A stretch of DNA of 64,000 nucleotides from Microvirga arvi (GTDB taxonomy: Bacteria; Pseudomonadota; Alphaproteobacteria; Rhizobiales; Beijerinckiaceae): the NCBI RefSeq assembly GCF_016892765.1, contig NZ_JAFEMD010000020.1:50867-114866 (forward strand). The letters are read 5' to 3'. Made by a program: the position numbers and the translations under genes. A model generated the notes under the pieces. The model saw only the letters and a list, made by a program, of their open reading frames with translations, was not told where the DNA came from and did not search any database. Shown here in pieces: positions 52,839 to 62,499 of the stretch (the stretch's first letter is position 1; each line of letters starts with the position of its first letter).

Positions 52839-53309
52839 ATGTCCAAGACCACCCGCGCGACATTAGCCCTGCAGCAGGCCGGCGTGTCCTTCACGGTGCA
52901 TTCTTACGAGTACGATCCGAACGCGGAGCGCATCGGCCTGCAGGCGGCCGAGGCCATGGGGGCGGAGCCGTCGAGCGTGCTCAAGACCCTGATGGTGCTG
53001 GTGGATAACAAGCCGGCCTGCGTGATCCTGCCCTCCGACCAGGAGGTCAACCTGAAGAAGCTCGCCGCAGCTTTAGGTGGCAAGACGGCCCAGATGATGA
53101 AGCCGGCGGATGCGGAGCGCATCACCGGCTATCATGTCGGCGGCATCAGCCCCTTTGGCCAGAAGAAGCGGGTTCCGACCGTGCTCGAGCAATCGGCCTT
53201 CGAGCACGCGCAGGTGTTCATGAATGGCGGCCAGCGAGGCCTGCAGGTCAAGCTCGACCCTCGTGCGGCGGCGTCCGTGCTGGACGCGAAGGTGGCGACG
53301 GTGATCTGA
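52839..53309 (+). CDS. ybaK: YbaK/EbsC-type Cys-tRNA(Pro) deacylase
   Basis: The 156-residue product hydrolyses misacylated Cys-tRNA(Pro), a proofreading role. It has the family pattern EYDPNAERIGLQAAEAMG, SVLKTLMVLVDN, KKLAAALGGKTAQMM and GYHVGGISPFGQKKRVP. Start ATG 52839 follows ureE by 22 bases. The neighbouring genes are unrelated to tRNA proofreading. Confidence 0.9.
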   Translation: MSKTTRATLALQQAGVSFTVHSYEYDPNAERIGLQAAEAMGAEPSSVLKTLMVLVDNKPACVILPSDQEVNLKKLAAALGGKTAQMMKPADAERITGYHVGGISPFGQKKRVPTVLEQSAFEHAQVFMNGGQRGLQVKLDPRAAASVLDAKVATVI

Positions 53310-53331
53310 GCGGCCCTTCGGCCCAGCACGC

Positions 53332-54114
53332 CTAGAAGAGAGAATCCCAATGGCCGAAAGGTAGATCCATCTTATGAGCCAGGGCTTCGACCTGCTGCAG
53401 CACTGCTGGAACCTGATCAGCCGTCGCAAGGCTTCCTGAACTGTCGGTGTCCCAGGTTGCGGCGATATCCTGCGCGGCATGCGCAAGGAAGGCCTTGGCT
53501 TCGCCGACCGTGAAGGTGAAGGCATCGCCGTCGAGCGTGAAGTGGAGCTTCCTGGCATTCGCGCCGTGAAGCGTGTCGGCAATATCGCGCAGCTTGTCCG
53601 CTGCCAGATCCAGGGCCGGCTGATGCCTTGAGGCGAGTTCGCTGCCGGTGTCCTTCAGCCATTCACGGAAGCCAGCGATTTCCCGCGCATCGGGCCGGAT
53701 GCTGCCATGCTCGATCAGGTCGATGGCCTTGTCGATGGTTTTCGGGAGATTGATCCGGGCCAGCACCTCGGGGTGCCGGTCGGACACGATGATCCGCCCG
53801 ATCATCGCCAGGATCGCAGCGCCTGCATAAAGGTCGCCTTCGCCTGAGACGGCATCGGGCGACAGCTTCAGGATCCCCTTGATGAGGCGAAGATCCGCAA
53901 GGGCCTGCTGATAGGAACTCTCCGCTTCGCGCACGTCGATGTCGTGCCGGCGGAAGAGTTGATCGAGATCATTGATCGGCTCGACGGTGAAATCGGGAAC
54001 GTCGCCGGATCTCAGCAGCTTGCCGCCGGAGTACTCTGGCCCGCCATATTGGCCGTAGGTGGGGATGCGGAGGTCTTCATCGGCCGGAGCCAGGACAAGC
54101 CAGTTGATCGACAT
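53332..54114 (-). CDS. Cytoplasmic protein of unknown function
   Basis: The 260-residue product begins MSINWLVLAPADEDLRIPTY and has no signal peptide, membrane segment or motif I recognise. It is acidic, largely helical, with a C-terminal DAFTFTVGEAKAFLAHAAQ and FGHWDSLF. The ATG at 54114 is chosen; the longer frame to 54210 has no plausible start context. It is transcribed away from ybaK and toward it, a convergent pair. It could be part of an uncharacterised toxin-immunity or enzyme family, but nothing visible decides. Confidence 0.6.
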   Translation of the reverse strand: MSINWLVLAPADEDLRIPTYGQYGGPEYSGGKLLRSGDVPDFTVEPINDLDQLFRRHDIDVREAESSYQQALADLRLIKGILKLSPDAVSGEGDLYAGAAILAMIGRIIVSDRHPEVLARINLPKTIDKAIDLIEHGSIRPDAREIAGFREWLKDTGSELASRHQPALDLAADKLRDIADTLHGANARKLHFTLDGDAFTFTVGEAKAFLAHAAQDIAATWDTDSSGSLATADQVPAVLQQVEALAHKMDLPFGHWDSLF

Positions 54115-54346
54115 GGTTTCCTCCGAGCAGAGCTGTGGTTTCACAGGATCCGTCTGGTCCCGAAACTGCAGGTCACAAGCGCAATCCGGCAAGATTAGGG
54201 TCGCTGCCAAGGTCGGTGAGCTCCTTCATCGAGACTCTGTGACACCGGCAGCCACTTATTTTCCTTGAGATTGCAGCCACCATATTGGAAAAGCCTCCAG
54301 GCAAGGACAGAGTGTTGGAAAACTCTCCTAAAAAGCTAGCGTTGAG

Positions 54347-55351
<1,005 letters not shown>

Positions 55352-55412
55352 TTGGTGGTCATCCCGGACGCCGCAGGCGATCCGGGATCGTGAGACGAGA
55401 GTGGCTCCTCTT

Positions 55413-55530
55413 TACCTCTCCTCGTGGGAGAGGTCGCGCCGGAAGGCGCGGGTGAGGGGTTAGTGTCCCCTCCGGATCAACCTGTAACCCCTCACCCCAA
55501 CCCTCTCCCTCAGGGAGAGGGAGACACGCG
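55413..55530. repeat. Family C repeat C5
   Basis: Contains TACCTCTCCTCGTGGGAGAG, GGTGAGGGGTTA, CCCCTCACCCCAACCCTC and TCCCTCAGGGAGAGGGAG. It is intergenic between dusA and the convergent protease gene. Confidence 0.78.
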
Positions 55531-55587
55531 CCATATCCTGCAAGCGATCCCGGATCTCCGCTACGCTGCGTCCGGGATGACAGCGTG

Positions 55588-56292
55588 TCAGCTGGCGCTG
55601 TCCTTCCCGCGCAAAATCAACCTATTGCCCCGCACCTCGTACGAGCCCAGCCGTTCGAGAAAGCTCATGCCGAGCAGGTTGGCGTGGAGCACACCCGAGC
55701 GGGCGATGAGCGCCCGGACGTTGCGCTCCGTGATCGTGCCAACCGTGAGGCGCTCGATCGTGACCGGGGCGGCGAGAGCTGCTCCGTTGGCGGTCGAAAC
55801 GGGAACCGAGTAATTCAGCGTCTCCGGGTTGAAGCCCAGCGCCGCAGCGTTTTCCGCGCGCAGGACCACGGTGCTGGCTCCCGTGTCGAAGATGAAGCGG
55901 GTCTCAAAGCCGTTTACCTCGCCCTGCACCAGGAAGCTCCCGTCCATCCGCCTTGCCGCCACCACCTGGCCCTCGGGCGTGACGACGGTGCGGCCCACCG
56001 CGATGTCGCCGATGGCGCGGTCGAGCACGGTCTGCAGCTCGCTGCGGGAGGCGTAGGTGACGAGCAGGGCGATGAGAACGCCGCCGCTCACGGCAATGGA
56101 TTGCACCCCGTACGTCCAGTGGCGGGCGAAACCCTCGACGATGGACGCCGCCATGAGGAGGGACAGGCCGCTCAAGGCCAGAAGGCCAGCGGCCTCCATG
56201 GCCGAGAACTCGCCGATGGGGTCCTCGGCGAACACGCCCACAAGGAGGGCGCCGATCAGAAGGAGAAGGCCTGCTCCGCGGATGCCCGGCAT
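55588..56292 (-). CDS. Membrane-anchored retropepsin-like aspartic protease
   Basis: The 234-residue product has two hydrophobic N-terminal segments (GAGLLLLIGALLVGVF and a second around AMEAAGLLALSGLSLLMAAS), then a single retropepsin domain with active-site FDTGASTVV and LGMSFLERLGS. It matches the TIGR02281-type family. ATG 56292 overlaps the previous gene's stop as TGATG, so the two are translationally coupled. Substrate unknown. Confidence 0.85.
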   Translation of the reverse strand: MPGIRGAGLLLLIGALLVGVFAEDPIGEFSAMEAAGLLALSGLSLLMAASIVEGFARHWTYGVQSIAVSGGVLIALLVTYASRSELQTVLDRAIGDIAVGRTVVTPEGQVVAARRMDGSFLVQGEVNGFETRFIFDTGASTVVLRAENAAALGFNPETLNYSVPVSTANGAALAAPVTIERLTVGTITERNVRALIARSGVLHANLLGMSFLERLGSYEVRGNRLILRGKDSAS

Positions 56293-56507
56293 CAATCCGC
56301 CTTGTCCGGTTGGGGCGTAAGGGAGGATTCGAGGGAGAAGGCCTGGCGCATGCGCTCCGGCAGTCCGGCCATGATCGATAGGCGCTCCTCCTCGGGGATC
56401 CGATACCAGCGGGTGATCTCCTCGCGCGTGCGGCCGCAGCCTTCGCAGAGACCCGTCTCGGGATCGAGGGTGCAGACGCGGATGCAGGGGCTGGAAACGC
56501 GGGTCAT
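56292..56507 (-). CDS. DUF1289 zinc-ribbon-like small protein
   Basis: The 71-residue product has the four-cysteine pattern SPCIRVCTLDPETGLCEGCG and RTREEITRWYRIPEEER, defining DUF1289. Function unknown; a metal-binding role is assumed from the cysteines. The ATG at 56507 is chosen because the longer frame has no homology. Translation is coupled with the aspartic protease. Confidence 0.9.
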   Translation of the reverse strand: MTRVSSPCIRVCTLDPETGLCEGCGRTREEITRWYRIPEEERLSIMAGLPERMRQAFSLESSLTPQPDKAD

Positions 56508-56513
56508 GGTAGA

Positions 56514-56557
56514 GCGCTTTTTTAGCGAAGTGGGTCCGGTTCGCCGCAAAAAAGCGC
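56514..56557. repeat. 10-base inverted repeat resembling family B remnants
   Basis: GCGCTTTTTT at 56514-56523 pairs exactly with AAAAAAGCGC at 56548-56557, with a TGGGTCCGGTT-like loop reminiscent of family B. It lies just before DUF1289 on the minus strand, downstream of cobS. Confidence 0.5.
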
Positions 56558-56617
56558 GGCCAAGCAAAGAAGAGAAGTGATTCCACGTCAGTGGAGGCAC
56601 TTCTAGACTTCATGTCG

Positions 56618-57454
56618 TCACGCTTCGAGAACGGTCAAGAGGCCGATCAGCGCGGCGATCTCCGCCACCTGCTGGGCGGCGCCCGCGATGTCCCCCGTCT
56701 GACCTCCGAGATGGCGTGCTGCAAAACGTGTGAGGGCGAGGCCCGAGAGGCCGGAGAGCACGAGCATCAGGGCGATCCCGGCAGACGGTAGTCCGGCCAG
56801 TGCGCCCAGCACGACCGCGATGGCCCCTGCGATCCCGGCTGCAAACCAGAATGTCTCCCGCGCCGGCTGCCCGACGGCCTGGGACAGGCCGTCCCGGCGG
56901 GCCGGGGGCAGGAACACGAGGGGCATGAGGCCCGCCGTGCGGGAGAGCGACGCCACGATCAGGACCGCTGCAATGGCGACCTCGCCATCGACGCGTGCGG
57001 CAAGGGTCGCCAGGGCGCCGATCCGCAATGCGAGCGCTAGGAAGAGCGCCGAGGCCCCGAAGGAGCCGATCCGGCTGTCGCGCATGATCTCCAGGCGCTT
57101 CTCGATGGTCGTGCCGCCAAAGCTGTCGGCTGTGTCGCCAAGGCCGTCCTCATGAAGGGCTCCTGTCGTCAGCACCATGGCGGCGACCGAGAGGGCGGCG
57201 GCAAGCCAGGGCCCGAGATCGAGAAGCATGGCGAAGCCCAGCACGGCCGCCGGCAGAAGGCCGATGACGAGGCCCGCGAGCGGGATGACCCGCACCAAAC
57301 GCGGAAAGCTAGGCAGCGCATGGGCGTCCTGCTCCCACGGCAGGGCTGGCACGGGAAGACGGGAATAGAAGCGAATGCAATGGGCTAGGTCGATGGCGAA
57401 GGCCTGCCACGCGCTTCCCGTCGCGCGCCCACCCCGTTCAATTTGCTCCGACAT
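56618..57454 (-). CDS. cobS: Adenosylcobinamide-GDP ribazoletransferase CobS
   Basis: CobS joins GDP-activated cobinamide to the alpha-ribazole in late cobalamin synthesis. The 278-residue integral membrane product has the family motif ALHEDGLGDTADSFGG and FYSRLPVPALPW near the N terminus, plus multiple hydrophobic spans. It is divergent from cobT, its pathway partner, with 77 bases between. Confidence 0.94.
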   Translation of the reverse strand: MSEQIERGGRATGSAWQAFAIDLAHCIRFYSRLPVPALPWEQDAHALPSFPRLVRVIPLAGLVIGLLPAAVLGFAMLLDLGPWLAAALSVAAMVLTTGALHEDGLGDTADSFGGTTIEKRLEIMRDSRIGSFGASALFLALALRIGALATLAARVDGEVAIAAVLIVASLSRTAGLMPLVFLPPARRDGLSQAVGQPARETFWFAAGIAGAIAVVLGALAGLPSAGIALMLVLSGLSGLALTRFAARHLGGQTGDIAGAAQQVAEIAALIGLLTVLEA

Positions 57455-57531
57455 GCTTCACCCCGCGTGCATGGGCCGTTATAGGTCACGCCTCTTCGCA
57501 TTCTGCAATGCCCCATGGGCTGGAGCCCTCC

Positions 57532-58557
57532 ATGTCTGATGCCGTGTCCTCACCTTTCGACGATATCCGCCGCCTGATCACGACCATGCCCGGTCCGGAC
57601 GAGGCCGCCGTCGAAGCCGTGCGGATACGAGACAGGCAGCTCACCAAGCCCGCAGGGAGCCTGGGCCGCCTCGAATGGATCGCTGAGTGGCTCGCCGCCT
57701 GGCAGGCCAAGCCCACGCCGAGCGTCGACCGTCCGCTGGTCTGCGTGTTCGCGGCCAGCCACGGCGTCACCGCCAAGGGCGTCTCGGCTTTTCCGTCGGA
57801 CGTGAACCGGCAGATGCTGGAGAATTTCGCGGCGGGCGGGGCGGCCATCAACCAGATCTGCGCGGCCTATGGCCTGGGCTTCAAGGTCTTCGATCTGGCC
57901 ATCGACATGCCGACCGGCGACATCACCGAAACTGAAGCCATGGATGAGAAATCCTGCGTCGCCACCATGGCCTTCGGCATGGAGGCGATTGCCGGCGGTA
58001 CGGATCTTCTCGCCATCGGCGAGATGGGCATCGGCAACACTACCATTGCGGCGGCGGTCTACACCGCCCTTTACGGCGGCCCGGCCGAGCATTGGGTCGG
58101 GCGCGGCACGGGCGTCGATGACGAGGGTCTCCGGCGCAAGGTCGCGGCGGTCGAGGCGGCCGTCGCCCATCACGGCGAGCACCTGGAGGATCCGCTCGAA
58201 GTGCTGCGCCGTCTTGGCGGGCGCGAGATCGCCGCCATGGCCGGTGCGATCCTCGCTGCGCGACTGCAGCGCATTCCGGTGGTGCTCGACGGCTATGTGG
58301 CGACAGCCGCTGCCGCGATCCTCCACGCCATTCATCCCTCGATCCTCGACCATTGCATCGCGGGGCATCTCAGCGCCGAAGGTGCGCATCAGGACGTGCT
58401 GGGGCGCCTCGGCAAGATCCCGCTGCTGGCGCTCGGCATGCGGCTCGGCGAAGGATCGGGCGCGGCCCTGGCGGCCGGCCTCGTGAAAGCAGCGGCGGCC
58501 GTTCACCGCGACATGGCCACCTTCGGGCAGGCGGGAGTTTCCGAGCGCCTGTCGTGA
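57532..58557 (+). CDS. cobT: Nicotinate-nucleotide-dimethylbenzimidazole phosphoribosyltransferase CobT
   Basis: CobT makes alpha-ribazole phosphate for the lower ligand of cobalamin. The 341-residue product contains LTKPAGSLGRLE, FAASHGVTAKGVSAFP, GEMGIGNTT and the C-terminal RLGEGSGA with the catalytic Glu. ATG 57532 is preferred over 57508 because a GGAG lies just before it. It faces cobS. The following nuclease gene overlaps its stop. Confidence 0.95.
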   Translation: MSDAVSSPFDDIRRLITTMPGPDEAAVEAVRIRDRQLTKPAGSLGRLEWIAEWLAAWQAKPTPSVDRPLVCVFAASHGVTAKGVSAFPSDVNRQMLENFAAGGAAINQICAAYGLGFKVFDLAIDMPTGDITETEAMDEKSCVATMAFGMEAIAGGTDLLAIGEMGIGNTTIAAAVYTALYGGPAEHWVGRGTGVDDEGLRRKVAAVEAAVAHHGEHLEDPLEVLRRLGGREIAAMAGAILAARLQRIPVVLDGYVATAAAAILHAIHPSILDHCIAGHLSAEGAHQDVLGRLGKIPLLALGMRLGEGSGAALAAGLVKAAAAVHRDMATFGQAGVSERLS

Positions 58558-59063
58558 GAGGCTTCCGGCGTCGCTTCCGAGGGAGCGGGCTCACCTCCCT
58601 CGTCGCGGCATTGGCGCTCGCGGGCGGGGCCGGGCTCGTGCTCAAACCCAATGGGCGCTCGCTCGAGGGCCGGGCTCAGGTCACGGATGGAGACACGATC
58701 CGCATCGGCGACGCGCGCATCCGCCTGAAAGGGATCGATGCGCCCGAGATGGAGCAGCGATGCTCGCGCTCCGGCCGTTCCTATGCCTGCGGCGAGACGG
58801 CCCGCCGGGCGCTGATCGATCTCGTCTCCGGCGAAACGATCCGCTGCCGCGCCGCCGGGCGCGACCGCTACCAGCGGATCCTTGCCCGGTGCACGGTCAA
58901 GGGCAAGGATATCGGCACGCAGATGGTGGAGAGCGGCTGGGCCGTCTCCTACGGGCGCGATTACGACGCCGAGGAAGCCCGCGCCCGGAGCCGGGCGGCG
59001 GGGTTGTGGGAGGGCGCGTTCGAGCGCCCGCAGGACTGGCGCAGGAACGAACAGGGCGGCTGA
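58554..59063 (+). CDS. Secreted thermonuclease-like nuclease (SNase family)
   Basis: The 169-residue product has an N-terminal membrane or signal segment (LTSLVAALALAGGAGLVL) and an SNase/OB-fold nuclease domain with VTDGDTIRI, RLKGIDAPEMEQ and RDRYQRILARC, placing the three family catalytic positions. The GTG at 58554 overlaps the cobT stop as GTGA, so translation is coupled. Its natural role is not clear from context. Confidence 0.85.
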   Translation: MRGFRRRFRGSGLTSLVAALALAGGAGLVLKPNGRSLEGRAQVTDGDTIRIGDARIRLKGIDAPEMEQRCSRSGRSYACGETARRALIDLVSGETIRCRAAGRDRYQRILARCTVKGKDIGTQMVESGWAVSYGRDYDAEEARARSRAAGLWEGAFERPQDWRRNEQGG

Positions 59064-59065
59064 GT

Positions 59066-59647
59066 TCAGCCGAGGGCCGCCGCTCCGAGCGAAGCCGAGA
59101 AGGTAAGCAGGACCAGGGCCGCGCCTCGCTGGACGGCCCGCGGGCCGATGAGAAAGCCCGGCTGCGACAGGGCCGATCCAAAGCCGATCCACCCCAGCGC
59201 AATGGGCACGATGACCGCCGCGAAGACGCTCATGGCCTGGATGAAGGCGGCTGAAGTCTGGAAGGCCGCTTCGGGAAAGATCACGGCGGCAAACATAAGC
59301 GCCTTCGGGTTGAGCAGCGTCGCGATGAAGATGCGGCGCGGGCCGAAGCCCGATCCGCTCAGCGCCTCTCCAGCCTTGGACCACAATCCCCACGCGACGG
59401 CCACAAGATAGGCGGCGCAGGCGAGCCGGAGGAGCGGTTTCAGCCATGGCAGGGTGGCCGAGGCCGGCTCCAGGAAAAGCCCCCATCCGGCGATTGCGAG
59501 CGCGTATCCGCACAGTTCCGCCGGCACCAGGGGCAGCGAACGGCGGAGGCCAGCCTGTGCGCCGGAACTCGCCAGCAGCGTGTTGGTGGGGCCGGGCGTC
59601 GCGAGAATGGCGGCAACGGCCGGGACAAAGGTGAGGGCATCGATCAT
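59066..59647 (-). CDS. LysE/RhtB-type membrane exporter
   Basis: The 193-residue product has about six hydrophobic spans and the LysE pattern ILATPGPTNTLLASSGAQAGLRRSL near the N terminus and LLNPKALMFAAVIFP in the middle. The family exports amino acids or similar metabolites; the substrate here is unknown. It is convergent with the nuclease gene. Confidence 0.82.
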   Translation of the reverse strand: MIDALTFVPAVAAILATPGPTNTLLASSGAQAGLRRSLPLVPAELCGYALAIAGWGLFLEPASATLPWLKPLLRLACAAYLVAVAWGLWSKAGEALSGSGFGPRRIFIATLLNPKALMFAAVIFPEAAFQTSAAFIQAMSVFAAVIVPIALGWIGFGSALSQPGFLIGPRAVQRGAALVLLTFSASLGAAALG

Positions 59648-59739
59648 GGAACGCTTGTAAGCGTCACTGGCTTGGAGCCGCCTTGATCAGCCTCAAATGC
59701 AGCCTCGATAAATGCTCCCCGAATCCCCATCTGATGGGG

Positions 59740-60378
59740 ATGAATCCCCAACCTGATTTCGATGATCTCGCGGCGCAGTTGCGGTCCTGCCGCATCTGCC
59801 GCGATGCGCCGCGCTACGGCATGGCCTTGCCTCACGAACCGCGTCCGATCATCCAGGGCAGCGCCTCCGCGCGCCTGTGCATCGCAAGCCAGGCACCAGG
59901 CACGCGGGCCCATGCCAGCGGGATCCCTTTCGCGGATCGTTCCGGCACCAGGCTGCGCTCTTGGCTTGGACTGGATGAAGCGACTTTCTACGATGCCGCC
60001 AAGGTCGCCATCGTGCCGATGGGATCCTGCTTCCCGGGGCAGGATGCGAAAGGCGGCGACCTCGGTCCGCGCCGGGAATGCGCCGAGGTCTGGCGTCAGC
60101 CTCTGTTCCAGGCGCTGCCCGATCTCGATCTCGTCCTGCTGATCGGCCAATACGCACAGGCCTGGCACCTGGGCGAGACCTTCAAGGACGGGCTCACCGA
60201 GACCGTGAGGCGCTGGCGCGACATCCTTAGCCATCCGCAGAAGCCCCGCATCCTGCCCCTGCCGCATCCCTCCTGGCGCAACAACGGCTGGCTGAAGAAA
60301 AACCCCTGGTTCGAGGCCGAACTGCTTCCTACGCTGCAGAGGGAAGTTGGTGAATTGCTCCGAGACGGCGGTCAATAA
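59740..60378 (+). CDS. Uracil-DNA-glycosylase-family protein
   Basis: The 212-residue product matches the UDG superfamily: CRICRDAPRY, QAPGTRAHASGIPFADRSG, VPMGSCFPGQDAKGGD, VLLIGQYAQAWHLG and the C-terminal LPLPHPSWRNNGW. Whether it removes uracil or is a divergent member cannot be decided; two Cys near the N terminus do not make a full iron-sulfur set here. ATG 59740 gives MNPQPDFDDL. Confidence 0.82.
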   Translation: MNPQPDFDDLAAQLRSCRICRDAPRYGMALPHEPRPIIQGSASARLCIASQAPGTRAHASGIPFADRSGTRLRSWLGLDEATFYDAAKVAIVPMGSCFPGQDAKGGDLGPRRECAEVWRQPLFQALPDLDLVLLIGQYAQAWHLGETFKDGLTETVRRWRDILSHPQKPRILPLPHPSWRNNGWLKKNPWFEAELLPTLQREVGELLRDGGQ

Positions 60379-60423
60379 AACTCAATAGATGTTCTAGGAT
60401 ATACATTGGGGTGAATGGGAAAT

Positions 60424-60435
60424 AATAATATTATT
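60424..60435. promoter_or_regulatory. AT-rich palindrome in a 120-base AT-rich gap
   Basis: AATAATATTATT is a perfect palindrome. The surrounding gap 60379-60498 is much AT-richer than its neighbours and precedes a group of small unknown genes. It may hold a promoter or regulator site, but no consensus box is clear. Confidence 0.3.
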
Positions 60436-60498
60436 CGAGACGATATTTGGAACGATAGATCTTTCAAGACGTTTATTTGACATAGATCAGGTAATTTC

Positions 60499-60711
60499 AT
60501 GACATATATTGCTTATAATCGAGACGGCCATATCTTCAGCGGGCGCCCCATGCGGGAGATCCAGGCAAAATGGAGCCGCCTTTCGATGTCGGATCTCGCG
60601 CTGATCAGGACAAAGGATCAGCTGATCGCCACGGTGGAAGAGCGCTACGGACTGCCAATCGGAGTGGCGGCGCGGGATGTCGAGATCTGGCGCCTGGATC
60701 GGCATCCCTGA
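60499..60711 (+). CDS. Small protein of unknown function
   Basis: The 70-residue product MTYIAYNRDGHIFSG... has no signal or membrane segment and no motif I know. It ends in RDVEIWRLDRHP. It starts a run of three small genes on the same strand. Start ATG 60499 follows an AT-rich stretch. Confidence 0.6.
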   Translation: MTYIAYNRDGHIFSGRPMREIQAKWSRLSMSDLALIRTKDQLIATVEERYGLPIGVAARDVEIWRLDRHP

Positions 60712-60801
60712 TCGGAACGATCGATTCCATCGACCGCAAGGATGCGAGCTTCCGTTCGCGCATGGCGGCCTGCACGGACGTCATGCTGAAGGAGACACCC
60801 C

Positions 60802-61149
60802 ATGAAAGCCCATCACTACGCTATCGGCGATCACGTTCTTTATACGGAGCAGCGCTTCCCTCATCTGGTCTGCCGTCAGCCCTTCACCATCGTCGGCTGC
60901 CTGGATTCGAGACGGATCGAGCCGCAGTACCGGATCCGCTCGACGGTCCGTCCCTTTGATTGTGTCGCCGGCGAGGATGAACTCAGCCAGGTTGCCTCTC
61001 CCATCGGTGTTTTTCGGGAGTCGGAGGTTTCCGGCCTGCTCGATTTCCCCGACATGGACGACCCTGCGAACCTCAACCTTGTTCCCTGGATGAGCCTGCC
61101 GCGCAGAGCCCGGCACCGGAACGAGCAGGCTCGCCTGTTCAGGCATTAG
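60802..61149 (+). CDS. Small beta-barrel-like protein of unknown function, paralogue of the next gene
   Basis: The 115-residue product contains YAIGDHVLYTEQRFP, FTIVGCLDSRRIEPQYRIR and a CVAGEDEL end, after which it extends about 50 residues more. The same pattern (Y-A-G-V-T-RF-...-I-L-G-EP-Y-I-...-E-EL) recurs in the gene at 61210, so the two probably share an SH3-like fold. No function can be assigned. Confidence 0.6.
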   Translation: MKAHHYAIGDHVLYTEQRFPHLVCRQPFTIVGCLDSRRIEPQYRIRSTVRPFDCVAGEDELSQVASPIGVFRESEVSGLLDFPDMDDPANLNLVPWMSLPRRARHRNEQARLFRH

Positions 61150-61209
61150 CAACCACAGAGTTTTGCTCTCGTTTCAAGCCCGTCATCCTCACCTGAGAAG
61201 GAACCCGTT

Positions 61210-61431
61210 TTGCCCGATTATCTCTACGCACGTGGACAATCCGTGACATTCACGACCAGGCGTTTCACCGGTCCTGTCTGGAGTGGGGCGTTCCTCATTA
61301 CCAAGCTGCTGCCCTCTGGCGGCGAGGAGCCTCGCTACCAGATCAAGCGCATCGAGGAGGCTTACAGTTGGGTGGCTCTGGAGAGCGAGCTGACCGCCCG
61401 CTCCGAAGGATCTCAATCAACAGAGCTTTGA
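61210..61431 (+). CDS. Small beta-barrel-like protein, paralogue of the previous gene
   Basis: The 73-residue product (YARGQSVTFTTRRF, FLITKLLPSGGEEPRYQIKR, VALESEL) aligns with the N-terminal 60 residues of the gene at 60802. It starts at TTG 61210, since no better start is available. Function unknown. The pair resembles small unknown genes often found in Methylobacteriaceae, but this is recollection only. Confidence 0.55.
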   Translation: MPDYLYARGQSVTFTTRRFTGPVWSGAFLITKLLPSGGEEPRYQIKRIEEAYSWVALESELTARSEGSQSTEL

Positions 61432-61582
61432 GGTGGAATGCCGGATTGGAATTGGTTCTAGAGAGCACTTGGCACGATGAATGCCCCGCCGAGCATCGAT
61501 TCTTAGTCTGAACCCGGCTTTTGCCGGTTCTCACCTGCCGGATCCGTACTATGTTCAAGCTCGACGATAAGGAGCTTGAGAC

Positions 61583-62374
61583 ATGAGTCCGACGACCCTC
61601 CGCTGCACCCTCGACGGACCGGTCGCGACGATCACCCTCGCGCGACCCGACAAGATGAACGCGTTCAACGCCGCCATGCATGCCGAGCTGCGCGAGGCGC
61701 TCGATCAATGCGAGCGGGACGACAATGTGCGCGTGGTGGTGCTGACCGGGGAGGGACGAGCCTTTTCGTCCGGCCAGGACCTGACGGTCGATCTCAAGCG
61801 CGACGAGCAGGGGCGCCTCGATCTCGGGCCAGCCCTGGAGCGCGATTACAACCCGCTGATCCTCAGGCTCTCCAACTACCCGAAGCCCATCATTGCCGCC
61901 ATCAACGGCCCGGCCGTCGGGGCCTCCATGAACATCGCACTCGCCTGCGACATCGTCGTGGCGGCCCGCTCCGCCTACCTGCAGGAAGCCTTCTCCAAGA
62001 TCGGCCTGATTCCCGATGCGGGCGGCACCTGGATCCTGCCGCGCCTGATCGGCCCCAAGCTCGCCTTGGCCCTCATGCTGAGTGCCGAATCCGTCGCCGC
62101 CGATGACGCGCAGCGCATGGGCCTCGTCTACAAGGTCTTCGACGACGCATCCTTTGCGGTCGACGTCGCGGCCTTCGCCGCCAAGCTGGCGACGGGGCCC
62201 GGGCTCTCCTACCGCCTCACTAAGCAGGCCGTGGCGCAGAGCCTGTCCAACGATCTGGACGCGCAGCTCAAGCTCGAGGCCAGGCTGCAGAGCGAGGCAG
62301 GCTCCAGCGACGACTTCATGGAGGGGGTCGCGGCCTTCCGTGAGAAGCGTCCACCCCGCTTCCAGGGACGCTAG
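61583..62374 (+). CDS. paaG: PaaG-like ring-oxepin-forming isomerase / enoyl-CoA hydratase
   Basis: The 263-residue product is a crotonase-fold enzyme. It carries the oxyanion-hole motif GRAFSSGQDL, INGPAVGASMNIALACD and the PaaG-type LIPDAGGTWILPRLIG with its active-site Asp. PaaG isomerises 2-(1,2-epoxyphenyl)acetyl-CoA in phenylacetate breakdown. No other paa genes are in the window, so a general enoyl-CoA hydratase role remains possible. Its TAG stop coincides with the first bases of repeat B3. Confidence 0.82.
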   Translation: MSPTTLRCTLDGPVATITLARPDKMNAFNAAMHAELREALDQCERDDNVRVVVLTGEGRAFSSGQDLTVDLKRDEQGRLDLGPALERDYNPLILRLSNYPKPIIAAINGPAVGASMNIALACDIVVAARSAYLQEAFSKIGLIPDAGGTWILPRLIGPKLALALMLSAESVAADDAQRMGLVYKVFDDASFAVDVAAFAAKLATGPGLSYRLTKQAVAQSLSNDLDAQLKLEARLQSEAGSSDDFMEGVAAFREKRPPRFQGR

Positions 62375-62487
62375 CGCATCGTGCGGACAAGTGGTCCCGG
62401 TTTTCCGCCCTCAACGATGCGCTATTCAAAGAATTGAGCATCGAATAGATCCCAAAAGCAGGCCCCACTTTTGGGTCCGATGCTCTA
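62373..62487. repeat. Family B palindromic repeat B3, inverted, starting at the paaG stop
   Basis: Reverse complement of family B: it begins AGCGCATCGTGCGGACAAGT, includes CGGTTTTCCGCCC, AACGATGCG and the CCAAAAG...CACTTTTGGG hairpin, and ends CCGATGCTCT. Its CTAG end overlaps the paaG TAG. Confidence 0.8.
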
Positions 62488-62499
62488 GGAGAACAGCTC

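Noticed and set aside
57455..57531. Possible cobalamin riboswitch between cobS and cobT
   Set aside because: The divergent gap is only 77 bases, far too short for a cobalamin riboswitch of about 200 bases, and no B12-box-like sequence is seen.
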